Shown here piece after piece: positions 47,303 through 58,046 of a DNA stretch of 64,000 bases (positions within the stretch are counted from its first letter, which is position 1; every line of letters starts with the position of its first letter). The position numbers and the translations under genes were made by a program. The notes below the pieces were generated by a model that did no database searches, was not told where the DNA came from, and saw only the letters and a program-made list of their open reading frames with translations. Origin of the DNA: Citrus sinensis (Eukaryota > Streptophyta > Magnoliopsida > Sapindales > Rutaceae). The stretch covers positions 12,585,001 through 12,649,000 of the forward strand of contig NC_068562.1 of assembly GCF_022201045.2 (NCBI RefSeq), written 5' to 3'.

Positions 47303-49519
47303 ATGGGAAACATTTTTGGAATTCAAATCTCATGTGATGGTGCTATTTGCTTTCGTTGCCTAGATTGCGCTCTCGGAAAAGCAGCGTACATAAGTGAGCT
47401 CGAAGATAATCTTGATGCATTGCTAACTGAACTGCAGAAGTTAATTGAAGCAAAGAATGATGTGATGACAAGAGTTGTCAATGCTGAACAACAACAACAA
47501 TTGAGGCGATTGAACAAAGTGCAAGGGTGGCTTTCAAGGGTGGAAGGTGCAGAAACTGAAATTGGTGAATTAATAACAGATAGCACTCGAGAAATTCAGA
47601 AATTATGTCTTGGGGGCTACTGTTCCAAGAACTGCAAGTCAAGCTACAAGTTTGGCAAGAAAGTGGCTAAAAAGCTGCATCTTGTGGTCACTTTAATGGG
47701 TGAAGGAGCTTTTGAGCTGGTAGCTGAGAAGGTACCACTAGCTGCAGTGGATGCGAGGCCTGTTGAACCAACAATAGTGGGTTTGAACTCAACACTGGAA
47801 AAAGTTTGGAGATGCCTTGGAGAAGAAAGAGTTGGAATTATTGGTCTATATGGCATGGGCGGAGTCGGCAAGACTACCCTATTAGCCCAGATCAACAACA
47901 AATTCCTTGATACACCAAATGATTTCGATGTTGTGATTTGGGTAGTGGTGTCTAAAGACATGCAACTTGAGAGAATTCAAGAAAAGATTGGAGAAAGGAT
48001 AGGTTTGCTTGAGAACAGAAGTCTTGAAGAGAGAGCCTCAGGTATCTTCAAGATCTTGAGCAAGAAGAAATTTCTGTTATTGTTGGATGATGTATGGGAA
48101 AGAATTGATTTAACCAAAGTGGGTATTCCTTTTCCTAGTAAAAATACATCCAAGGATGTTTTTACAACTCGTCTTGTTGATGTCTGTAGCCTAATGGGAG
48201 CTCAAAAGATTTTTAAGGTTGAGTGTTTGAGAGACAAAGAAGCCTGGGAACTGTTTCTAGATAAGGTTGGAGAAGAGACTCTTGACAGTCATCTTGATAT
48301 TCCCAAGTTAGCCCATACTCTGGCCAAAGAGTGTGGTGGTTTGCCTCTTGCACTTATTACCACTGGTCTGGGTTGTAAGAAGTCACAGGAGGAATGGAGC
48401 TATGCAATTGAGATTTTAAGGAGATCAGCTTCTGAACTTCCAGGTATGGGGAAAGAGGTGTACCCTCTCTTAAAATTTAGTTATGATAGTTTATCTAGTG
48501 AAATCTTTAGATCTTGTCTCTTATACTGTAGTTTATTTCCAGAGGATTGTAAAATTGATAAAATTGAATTGATAGAGTGTTGGATTGGTGAGGGGTTTTT
48601 GAATGGATATGAAGGAGCTGAAGTACATAACCAAGGGTACTACATTATTGGAATTCTTGTTCATGCATGCTTGTTGGAAGAAGTAGGATCTGATCATGTA
48701 AGAATGCATGATGCAATTCGTGATATGACTTTGTGGATAGCGTGTGAAGTTGAGAAAGAGAAAGAAAACGTTCTGGTGTCTGCAGGAGCTCAACTAACTG
48801 CTGCACCAGAGGTTAGAAAATGGGAACAGAGGAGAAGGATATCATTAATGAGAAATAAAATTGAGAAGTTATCAGATACTCCTACATGCCCCCATCTTCT
48901 ATCTTTGTTTCCTAATATCAACAGGTTAAAGACTATCGCCAGTGGTTTCTTTGATTTTATGCCTTCTCTTACAGTTCTAAACCTATCAAATAATGGTTTC
49001 CTGACCAAATTACCACCTGGAATTTCAAAATTGGTTTCACTACAATATCTTAATCTTTCAAAGACTTCCATCAGAGAGCTGCCAAAAGAGTTAAAGGCCT
49101 TGGTAAATCTTAAGTATTTGAACTTGGAGCACTCACGTTATCTCCACACGATTCCAAGGCAACTGATTTGTAGTTTTTCAATGTTACGTGTATTGAGAAT
49201 GGTCAATTGTGGTTATTCTGACAAAATACCACTAGATAGCATTCTCTTCGGTGGTTGTGAATCGTTGGTCGAGGAATTGATTAGTTTGAAGCATCTAAAT
49301 GTGTTAACCATTGCCTTAAAAAGTTTTTTTGCTCTCCAAAGGTTTTTGAGTTCCCATGAGTTACAAAATTGTACAAAATCTTTAAACCTTCGGTACTGTG
49401 ATGATTCAAAGTCCTTCAATATATATTCCTTGGCAGATCTGAAGCATCTTGATAAACTAGATTTGATTTATTGTAGAAATTTGGAAGAGTTTAAGGTTAA
49501 CTATAGCGAGATAGTTTGA
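47303..49519 (+). CDS. Truncated NLR reading frame, 738 aa
   Basis: This is the part of the third NLR that can still be translated. It includes the complete CC and NB-ARC domains and most LRRs, and lacks the final C-terminal repeats and the WW-containing tail. It has a plausible promoter (TATA at 47202), so expression of a shortened receptor is possible. Whether such a protein signals, interferes with other NLRs or is simply degraded cannot be judged from sequence. Confidence 0.72.
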   Translation: MGNIFGIQISCDGAICFRCLDCALGKAAYISELEDNLDALLTELQKLIEAKNDVMTRVVNAEQQQQLRRLNKVQGWLSRVEGAETEIGELITDSTREIQKLCLGGYCSKNCKSSYKFGKKVAKKLHLVVTLMGEGAFELVAEKVPLAAVDARPVEPTIVGLNSTLEKVWRCLGEERVGIIGLYGMGGVGKTTLLAQINNKFLDTPNDFDVVIWVVVSKDMQLERIQEKIGERIGLLENRSLEERASGIFKILSKKKFLLLLDDVWERIDLTKVGIPFPSKNTSKDVFTTRLVDVCSLMGAQKIFKVECLRDKEAWELFLDKVGEETLDSHLDIPKLAHTLAKECGGLPLALITTGLGCKKSQEEWSYAIEILRRSASELPGMGKEVYPLLKFSYDSLSSEIFRSCLLYCSLFPEDCKIDKIELIECWIGEGFLNGYEGAEVHNQGYYIIGILVHACLLEEVGSDHVRMHDAIRDMTLWIACEVEKEKENVLVSAGAQLTAAPEVRKWEQRRRISLMRNKIEKLSDTPTCPHLLSLFPNINRLKTIASGFFDFMPSLTVLNLSNNGFLTKLPPGISKLVSLQYLNLSKTSIRELPKELKALVNLKYLNLEHSRYLHTIPRQLICSFSMLRVLRMVNCGYSDKIPLDSILFGGCESLVEELISLKHLNVLTIALKSFFALQRFLSSHELQNCTKSLNLRYCDDSKSFNIYSLADLKHLDKLDLIYCRNLEEFKVNYSEIV

Positions 49520-49989
49520 AAAACACCAGAACCATACGGTTTCCGCAGCCTTCAGAAAGTGATGATAGACTTTTGCATAAAGTTGAGAGAAGTGACATGG
49601 CTTGTTTTTGCTCCAAATCTCAAGAGTATTCATATAGCAAATTGCCATTTTATGCAAGAAATAATTAGTGCTAGGAAATTGGGCGAAGTTCCGGAGTTGA
49701 TTGGAAATCTAAAGCCTTTTGCAAAACTCCAATATCTTCACTTACGTGCCCTACCAAGTTTGAAGAGCATCTATTGGAATGCATTGCCTTCCCATATCTG
49801 GAAGAAATTGATGTATATGATTGCTCAGAGCTTAAGATGCTTCCATTCAATTCCAACAGCGTGAAGGAAAGTAAAATTATTGTTAGGGGGAAGGAACAGT
49901 GGGGGAAACAGCTGAAATGGGAGGATGAAGCTGCTCTAAATGCTTTTTCTCCTCATTGGAACACAGTTGAGCAGTTTGGCTGGCATTAA
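47303..49989 (+). pseudogene. RPS5-like CC-NBS-LRR gene, broken near 3' end
   Basis: Closest to the NLR at 694-3347. The first 738 codons are open: MGN acylation motif, coiled coil with VQGWLSRVEG, P-loop GMGGVGKTT (184-192), kinase-2 LLLLDDVW (258-265), GLPLAL (346-351), MHD (468-470) and LRRs. RNBS-B reads KDVFTTR instead of KVVFTTR, and the stretch after GLPLALIT is a few residues short. A TGA at 49517-49519 interrupts the LRR. The same frame continues with paralog-like sequence (EPYGFRSLQKV, EVTWLVFAPNLKS) until a 1-bp deletion near 49790 (CCTTCCCA against the CCTTTCC-type of the paralogs), after which the C-terminus is found in another frame up to the stop at 49989. It is probably a pseudogene, or it encodes a 738-aa receptor lacking its last LRRs. 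Confidence 0.88.
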
Positions 49990-50281
49990 CCTGAATGCAG
50001 ATTTTGCAGATGAATTGGTATAACATTTCTGGTAAGAACTACTTTTTCCATTTATCATAAATTTGCATCACTTTTTTCTTCAAAAGTTATTTTTTTTTTA
50101 AACAAATATTTGTTAAAACATAAACAGTATTTTGATTGATGAGTTTGAAATTCAAGAATGTATCCAATAACATTTGAAGAAACTGTATTTTGAAAAGTGA
50201 GAAATGAAGAACCATTCCTCATCAAATTTCATTGATTAAATATATGTAATGGTTAAAGTTTGATACAAAATGAAGTATGGG

Positions 50282-50427
50282 ATGTGCAGGGCTAAAGAAG
50301 CTCCCACTGGATTCAAACAGCAGAAAGGAACATAGGCTTGTCAACAGGGAGAGACGTCAGAAGAGTGGTGGAAAGAGCTTCGATGAGAGGATCTAGCCAT
50401 TTAAAATGTCTTTTTTTCTTCCCTGTT
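50282..50427 (+). pseudogene. Orphan NLR C-terminal tail
   Basis: A frame reading GLKKLPLDSNSRKEHRLV followed, after a frameshift, by EEWWKELR-stop-EDLA. This matches the C-terminal tail of the RPS5-like genes in this window (compare KKLPLDSNSAKEHKIV and the CWWNKLQWEN tail of the intact NLR). It lies 290 bp after the tail of the third NLR, so it belongs to a different, lost NLR copy or to a duplicated 3' end. Confidence 0.65.
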
Positions 50428-51063
50428 TCAAAATGCATTTGGTGATTGAAATGAAAAAAAAAAAAAAAGTTTGTAATTCCCCTGTCACTAGGGATATGTT
50501 TTCACTGTTTGGTTTTTCAAATTAATAAATTGTAGTATAGCTTTTTTTTTTTTTTTTTTTTTTGGATCTGAAATTTACGTTACTGGTCTGGGTGATGATT
50601 GCTAGTTTCTTGAGCTCCCATGATTAGCTTGGCTATTAAACTGATCTTCTGAAATAAATGTTTATTTACATTTATTGTGAAGAAAAGGTTGGTGAATAAA
50701 TGTGCACGAGTATATGAGTTTTTTATTTGCTTTCACTTGATGCGAGCTTTGCTACGTGAATTTCTAATATGCTTTCAAATCCACTCAAAATCCATCTTTT
50801 TCAAAACTCAGACCCCGAAATCCATCTTTTCTTGGTAAGAAAATTATTCAATTTTACAAGTTAAAACACTTCAGTAAAGTTATAACATGGTAAATAAGGG
50901 TAAATTACATAAAGGTTAACTTGATGGTGATTTCTTTGTATTTACCGAATTATCTAACATATGCAACATAACAACATACTGAAGACCTAAAATTGAAGTG
51001 AGGAAGGAACAAATGGGATGAGGGATTTTATTTACAAACACCCTTGCACCTCTACATTGTTAG
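50428..51063. other. Intergenic, between NLR relic and FAR1-related gene
   Basis: No gene. It contains a poly-A run (about 50453-50468) and a T23 run (50541-50563). The right part is the 3' UTR/terminator of the minus-strand FAR1-related gene. Confidence 0.5.
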
Positions 51064-53064
51064 TTATTCTTGTTTTTCTTCTACATCATGAACCCTATTC
51101 AACGACTCCTCAAAAGTTTGCAATGCAGCCTTGTAATGGTCCAGGTAGATCACCCCCTCCTCCACAACTTGCAATGCACTTCTATACAATTGATTAAACC
51201 ATTGCACACGGTCAGTAGCATCAACATTATTGCAAACATGATCCGGAATATACAAGCGTTTGTAATCCTTCTTCCATCGTGACAAGATGTACTTAGACGG
51301 GATCTCCTCCACACCATTAAAGTTTAGCACACACAATGCATGCCGGCACAAATACCCGTAAAAGTTAAAGCAGCTACAAATGCAGCGAACCTCACCAGCT
51401 GTTCTATTGTACAGAACCTCAAAATCCCTAATTTCCCTCCTATTTCCTTCGCCCAAAACACGCTCCTTAACCAAGAATATGACAATTGGGCCATCAACGT
51501 GTAACTGAGTTGTACTAAAACATGAATACATCTCCTCCACCTCCAATTGAAACTTCTTGAATATCTCTCGAGTATATATTCTGGAAAGCTGCAACTCAAA
51601 CGAGCATCTGGTTTTCAATGTGGGGCTAACAGATCTAGACTCAATATCTGCAAGATTTTCCTCCTTGTGCTTCTTCTGTAGAGCTAATTCATATTTATCA
51701 AGAAATTCTTTCAAAGGAGTTTGCTTATGCACATACCTATCAAAGAATGGATTAAGGGTATCACCCGGCTGAGCAGCACACATTCCTGCAAAATAAGTAT
51801 CTTTTAGGTAAACCGGAGCCCACTGAGCTCGATCTTCATATAAAGATCGAAGCCACTCATGATCAACAACTCCAAACCGCTGGACCATAAATCCCCAAGC
51901 TGCTTCAAATTCAATAACTTTCAGGGATTCATAAACTGCTTTAAACAGGGCCTTTCTAATTGCATCATAGTTGCGCAATCCCCCCAATTTTTCAGGAACT
52001 TTCTTCATGACATGAGATACACCAAAACGATGACGAGCTTTCGGGAACACCTCTACAATCGCACTCTGTAACACCTTGCACCTGTCTGTAATGATAGTTT
52101 GTGGACAGCGTCCAGAGGCACATGAAAGCCATGCTTTGAACAACCATTTGTATGACTCAGTTGTCTCACCAGCCAGCAGGCCACAACCCAGCAATACAGA
52201 CTGGCCATGATGATTTATTCCAACAAATGCCACTAGTGGAATCTCAAATCTGCTCAACAGATATGTGTTGTCAATATAAATAACATCAGTGAAGTAAACA
52301 CATGAAGCCCTGGACCTACCATCAATCCAGAACACATTCCTCAAATGCCCTTCATCGTTGAGATCCATCAAGTAAAAAAAGTTTGGATTGGTCAATTGCA
52401 TGCGGCAGAAATAGTTATAAATGGCTTGCGAGTCACCTTTTTTAAGGTTCAACTGATTGGGACAGTTAGAATTCCTGACTTCTCTTTCAATTGCATTCAA
52501 GTTCCCATTTCCACCTGCATCAATTACAAGTGCTCTGTACAACTTAATTGTCCGTCCGTCTGCGTCAGAACTTGACAGTGACTTCTTTTTGGTGCCAGTG
52601 CCCATCTTCTTAATTGATCTGTAGACCTTAGCACCTAATGTGTGGTTATGTTCAAGGGTAACTTCAAGTACCCTCCATCTTTTGGAGTCCACTAATCTCA
52701 TTCTTATCATTGCAGGACAACCAGTTCTTGTTTCTTTCCTCAAACGGTTTACATCTTTGATTCTTTTGAAACCCTGACTGCTGCAACAAAGTACTGCACC
52801 ATACTTCTCCCTACTATTCCGTTTAAACCATGAATTCTTCACTCTAACACGAAAGCCCACTTCCTTAGCGTAGCAATTATAATAGTTATAAGCATCATCA
52901 TATGATTCAAACTCCATTCCAACCGCAGGTGCGACAAATTCCTTTTTTCCTTCAATTACACCATTCTGACCATCAAAAACAACAGTTTCACCTTCTCCTT
53001 CTTTCTGACTCTCACTGCATTCACCGTCAGGCACTTGCTCACTGCTAAGAGGAGCTTCCTCCAT
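51064..53064 (-). CDS. FAR1-related sequence (FRS) protein A, 666 aa
   Basis: A transcription factor family descended from Mutator transposases. Order: acidic N-terminus; FAR1-type DNA-binding zinc-finger domain (about 50-145: [39 protein letters not shown]); MULE transposase-like core (about 255-355: VIYIDNTYL, FVGINHHGQSVLLGCGLL, IITDRCK, GVSHV); SWIM zinc finger with C561, C563, C573 and H575 ([15 protein letters not shown]). The acidic motif normally following IITD is replaced by RC, so transposition activity is unlikely. The ATG lies directly after a splice acceptor (TACAG|ATG). A non-coding first exon probably ends at 53726 (CTGCC|GTAAGT), giving a 661-bp 5' UTR intron. It is a tandem paralog of the gene at 54819-58046. 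Nuclear localisation is expected from the family. Confidence 0.93.
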   Translation of the reverse strand: MEEAPLSSEQVPDGECSESQKEGEGETVVFDGQNGVIEGKKEFVAPAVGMEFESYDDAYNYYNCYAKEVGFRVRVKNSWFKRNSREKYGAVLCCSSQGFKRIKDVNRLRKETRTGCPAMIRMRLVDSKRWRVLEVTLEHNHTLGAKVYRSIKKMGTGTKKKSLSSSDADGRTIKLYRALVIDAGGNGNLNAIEREVRNSNCPNQLNLKKGDSQAIYNYFCRMQLTNPNFFYLMDLNDEGHLRNVFWIDGRSRASCVYFTDVIYIDNTYLLSRFEIPLVAFVGINHHGQSVLLGCGLLAGETTESYKWLFKAWLSCASGRCPQTIITDRCKVLQSAIVEVFPKARHRFGVSHVMKKVPEKLGGLRNYDAIRKALFKAVYESLKVIEFEAAWGFMVQRFGVVDHEWLRSLYEDRAQWAPVYLKDTYFAGMCAAQPGDTLNPFFDRYVHKQTPLKEFLDKYELALQKKHKEENLADIESRSVSPTLKTRCSFELQLSRIYTREIFKKFQLEVEEMYSCFSTTQLHVDGPIVIFLVKERVLGEGNRREIRDFEVLYNRTAGEVRCICSCFNFYGYLCRHALCVLNFNGVEEIPSKYILSRWKKDYKRLYIPDHVCNNVDATDRVQWFNQLYRSALQVVEEGVIYLDHYKAALQTFEESLNRVHDVEEKQE

Positions 53065-53725
53065 CTGTACTATAAACCAAAACCCATATTAAACATGTAC
53101 TGTCAAAGTAATACATCAAACAAACAATAGTGACACGAATGCCACAAAACCAAGGTGGCAACTCATTTTCACGTTAACTCAAACACACACTCACTCGCTC
53201 ACTCATACACCAACAGATGCACGATAAAAGGTGAACAAAGCAAAACAATTCTGTGGTATGAATTTAGATTTTAGAGCTATGACAAGACCCTCTCATCTAA
53301 ATATTCAATCCAGCAAACACTCAAAATCTAAGTATTCAATCTGCTAGTATGCAACCAGAAACAACTGCACAAAATTTAAAAGTAATTAAAAGCTTGGTCC
53401 AGAAAAATAACAATTAATTCAACCTAAATATAATTAGCTACAGCATTTGCATTAAACCAAATCAACCAACTAAAAGAATTAAAAGAACTCCGATCTTTTA
53501 GCAAGCTAATCTTAAGTAGTTATAATTTTATCACTAAAACTAAATTAATTTTTTAAGATATTATTACTCTGTTTGGTTAACACGAACTTATGAAGTAAAA
53601 AAACCGAAATTTCTTTCCTTTAATTTCCATTCACTTTCTCAGTGACCAAACAGACATAAAATCGAGAAATAAATATTTATTCTTGAAATTAAACCTAAGT
53701 ACGAGAGAATTTTGAGTGCACTTAC
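53065..53725 (-). other. 5' UTR intron of FRS protein A
   Basis: Bordered by GTAAGT (minus strand, donor at 53724-53725) and TACAG (acceptor at 53065-53066). The exon upstream (about 53726-53830) has no ATG. Its position matches the coding intron of the paralog at 54819-58046. Confidence 0.6.
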
Positions 53726-53830
53726 GGCAGCGTTTTACTCAGTGAGTGGAATCCGAGGAGAAGGATCCGGTGACCCGACAGATCACGGCGTCTGACTGAC
53801 AAGCGGCGCTTGTTTGTTCGTTTTGTCAAA

Positions 53831-54818
53831 ACAGATGGTGAGATGCTCGACGGGTGAGATTAGTGTCTCCCTTTTTGGAATCTGTCCGGTGACCTTTTTA
53901 CATAAACCGTCCAGTTAATTTGGCCTTTGCGCCATGTCAGCAGTCCAGGTAGGAAAATAGTTTCTGTTATTTTTTATGTTCTTTTATAAGTTTTTTTTTT
54001 TTTCGATGTAACCAAATGATTTAGAAAAACTTTGTTACAACATTACTAAATCATCGAAAATTACCATTTTTCATTGTAATCCGTTTGTAATTGTTAATAA
54101 TCCTATGGCGAATTAGTAAATTATTAATGAGAATTATCATTAAATTATTTACAAAATACTGAAGATCCTCGATACTATTTGAGATTATTATCATCAATTG
54201 ACAATTAATTGATTCAAATGGCAATTTTTGCATGTACATTTAATTAGACAAAATTAAGTTCAACGGAAAACTGTGGTTGCTAGTTAATTTAATTGATACA
54301 GGGAGCATAATCTTATATCTCGCTCACACGAGTGGCCATTTTAGAAGAAAATAAAATAAGATAAAAAAAACAAACATCAACTAAGACACAAGCGTATCCC
54401 AAACTGATTGTGGAGGTCAGCATTCTTACTGCGAATGAGCTACTGAGCTGCAGCATTGCTACTTTGTGTTTTTAGCCACGGCAGCTTCAAGTCTATATAC
54501 ATCCTGCAACATTCATCATTTAGGAGGCACTACACATTGCAAAAGAAATAAGTCCAACCATTCTACCTGTAAAATTGAAACTTTCTTCCAGCTTTTTATC
54601 AATCAACAATTGACAGAAAAGCAAAGATATTTGGGTTATTGTGAAAAGGTGCAATACTAGTCTCTATATTTGCCAGGAAAAAAAAAATTATTGTGATACA
54701 TTGTAAATGCTACAAGAGTTACAATGCGGCATGTGTACGTACAGATTGAAAGAGTTTGGCAGATCCGAAGGTAAAATTCTAAATGCTACAAAGAGTTATA
54801 TACATTTCTATCTTCATA
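53831..54818. other. Promoter of FRS A and 3' side of FRS B
   Basis: No gene seen. It contains a T-rich run near 53990 and AT-rich sequence. The right part is the 3' UTR of the minus-strand FRS B gene. Frames at 54051 (minus) and 54466 (plus) have no domain. Confidence 0.5.
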
Positions 54819-57800
54819 TTATACATGCTTATCTGCTACAAGACGGACCTTATTTAGAGATTCTTTAAATGCTTGCCAAGCAACCATATGATGATCTGGA
54901 GAAATCATCCCTTCCTCGACAACTTGCATTGCTCGTTTGTACAAATGATCGAACCACTGAACTGGGTTACTGGTATCGATATTATTGGACCCAAGATCTG
55001 GTACATAGAGGCGCTTGAAGTCTTTCCTCCATCGTGGCAAAATATACTGAAATGGAATTTCCTCAACGCCATTGTAATTTAGGATGCATAGGGCATGCCG
55101 GCATAGAAACCCACTGAAGTTGAAGCAACTGCAAATACATCGAACTTCTGCTCCTTGTTTATCGTACATTACTTCAATGTTCCTAACATTTGTAAGATTT
55201 CCCTCATCCAGACGCTCTTTAATAATGTATGTTACAAGTGGCCCATTAGCATGAACTTGTGTTATGTTAAAGCAAGAGGACATCATCACCACCTCATGTT
55301 GGAACTTCCTGAATATCTCATTCGTGTAGACTTTAGAAAGTTGCAACTCATAATAGCACGGTGTGCTCAGCATGGGACTTGAATTTCTTGACTCCAAATC
55401 ATCAAGCGCTTCCTTTTTACGTTTCTTTTCCAGGACCAATTCATACAAGTCAAAAACTTCTTTCAAAGAAGTCTGCTGACGCACATAACCATCAAAAAAT
55501 AGAATCATGGATTCTTCCTTTTGGAACTTGGACATTCCAGCAAAAAATGTGTCTTTTGAGTACACTGGAGCCCATCTCTCTCGATCTTCATACAATGCTC
55601 GGAGCCACTCATGATCAGCAATTCCAAAATGCTGGGTCATACCTTCCCAGGCCATTTCAAATTCGTCCACCTTTAAAGAGTCATATACAGTCCTGTACAA
55701 TGCCATTTGAAATGCCTCAGATTCCTCCAAACCCCCAAACTTTTGAAGAATGCTATGCACAACATGTGACAAACAAAGACGATGGTGAGCCCTAGGAAAA
55801 ACCTCTGCAATTGCACTTTGCATAACTTTGCACTGGCTTGTTATGATAGTTTGTGGAGGACGACCTAACATACAAGTGAGCCATGCCCTAAATAACCAAA
55901 TATACGTCTCAAATGTCTCATCTGCAAGCAAACCACAACCTAACAAAATAGACTGACCATGATGATTTACTCCAACAAATGCTATGAGTGGGATCTCATG
56001 TTTATTTGATAAGCACGTTGTGTCAAATGCAACCACATCACCAAAGAAACCATATGCAGCCCTAGACCGAGAGTCTATCCAAAACACATTCCTCAAATGC
56101 CCTTCATCATTGAGATCCATCAAGTACACAAAATTTGGATCAGTCAGCTGAACCCTAGAGAAAAAATTATAAATGACCTGTGCATCACCCTTTTTAAGCT
56201 TCAAGCATTTGGACCTGTCTACATGATTAGTGATTTCCCCTTCATTTGAATATGAGCTCCCGTAACCGACTGAATCCACAACAGGTGTTCGATACAACTT
56301 GATTGTTCGTACCTCTACATCAACAGCAGGCTCCACCTTCCTTTTACTCCCAGCCTCCATCTTCTTATGTGACTTCGAATTTTGTGCTCTTTCAGGATCA
56401 AATAAGTGATTGTGATCAAGCTTGACTTCATCCACCCTCCATCTGTTAGATTCCACTAATCTCAACCTTATCATAGCAAGACAACCAGTCCTTGTTTCCT
56501 TGCGACGACTGTTTGCTTCTTTAATCGTTTTAAAACCCTCACAGTTGCAGCAAAGCACTGCACCACGTTTCTCTTTGCTATTACGTTTTGTCCACGATGA
56601 TTTCACCCGGATAGCGAATCCTAGTTCTTTAGCATAGCAATTATAATAATTATAAGCATCATCATAAGATTCAAACTCCATGCCCACAACAGGTGGGGAA
56701 TATCCATTTCCTGCAGATGTATGCTGAGCATCAACTGGAGTTCTATCATCTCTATCATTACCATAGTCGTTACTTTTGCTGTCAAGGATTTGCTTGCTGT
56801 CACTATCATAGTCATTGCCTTCAATCTCAAGGCCATCACTTTCTATCTCTAGTTCATTGCCTTCAATACCAAGGTCATTGCCTTCAAGGTCAAGATCATT
56901 GCTATCAATCCCTAGGTCACTACCTTCAATATCAAGGTCATTGCATTCATCCTCAAACAGTTGCCCACTATTTTGAGAGCCTTCTTCTATCTGAAATAAT
57001 AAACAGGGGACAAATATCAATTAAGCAGTTACCAAACTAAAGACCATATCAATACCCATGATCTCTGAAACTTAAGGTCCCAAGATTTATACTACTCTGC
57101 AACACACAACCACAAAAGTGATTGCGACAAAGCCATGCCCATAATATGCTAATCCTCAACCCAGACCACATATCAGAATAAAAAAATTTATCAAACCTCT
57201 CAAAATCCTCCAAACTACAAAGCAAAGCTTATTGATTACCTCAATAATCATCCACTATAAGGTGGCGCAGAGAAATGTTATTACAGAACAGAATTGAGGT
57301 GATGTGGCTTTCAATCCACAGCCATTATAGAATGGAATCACTAACTGTTAAACATTAGTTGCCAGGTAAAAGTTTACAAACACTTTAGCTAGGCACAATA
57401 GTTACAGACATCCCCTTCATTTTCTGCCCAAAAGGTACATGTAGGTCTAATACAAATCCTGCATTCATTTCACACTTTTGATCATTTGGCATTCCTTTTT
57501 GTCAAAATAGCAAGCAAGCCCGACTTGCATGTAATTACACGTATTGAACCAGCTATTCCACATTAGGAAAACGAAAAATTAGAAAACTAACTACTCCCTC
57601 ATAGAGCACCTTAACTGTAACTAAAGTTACTAAATCACTCAATAGTCACTCATCTTGCTCACATGAGCCCTCAACAATCTTATTCATCAATCCAAACACT
57701 AACAAAACCCTTTAATTAAAAAGGTTTCAGCTAATAAATACCCAAAATACTGTAAATTAGTTCACAAAACAGTGCTTAAACACCAAAAAAAGGGGATAAA

Positions 57801-58046
57801 AATCAAGGCTTTAAGCATTTTAATTTCTTTAATTCACGTTTCCAATATTTCCACAGATTCAATTCAAACACGAACATCAAATCATGAAAACGAAACAAGA
57901 ACAATCTCACAAAAGAAAAGCTGGGAATTCAAAACAGTTACAGAGCGGAAATAGAGGAGAATCAAAAGTTGACTTACGGTGATGTGGAGGTTAGGGTTCG
58001 GTGACAGTGAACCGGCGCCGGGGGAAAACGCGTTATCGCCGTTCAT
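54819..58046 (-). CDS. FAR1-related sequence (FRS) protein B, two exons, 746 aa
   Basis: Exon 1 58046-57978 encodes [20 protein letters not shown] and three more residues. The donor ACC|GTAAGT joins in phase 0 to exon 2 (56990-54819) after TTTCAG. Domains: acidic repeat region (about residues 38-85, imperfect 7-residue units of the type xNDLxIEG); FAR1 DNA-binding domain (about 125-230, with [14 protein letters not shown]); MULE core ([34 protein letters not shown]); SWIM finger [15 protein letters not shown]. The conserved acidic residue in IITD is Ser here, so the transposase is catalytically dead and the gene is domesticated. The protein is expected to act in the nucleus as a transcriptional regulator. 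It is about 50-60 percent similar by eye to FRS A and in the same orientation, a tandem duplicate. It diverges from the hydrolase at 59110. Confidence 0.92.
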
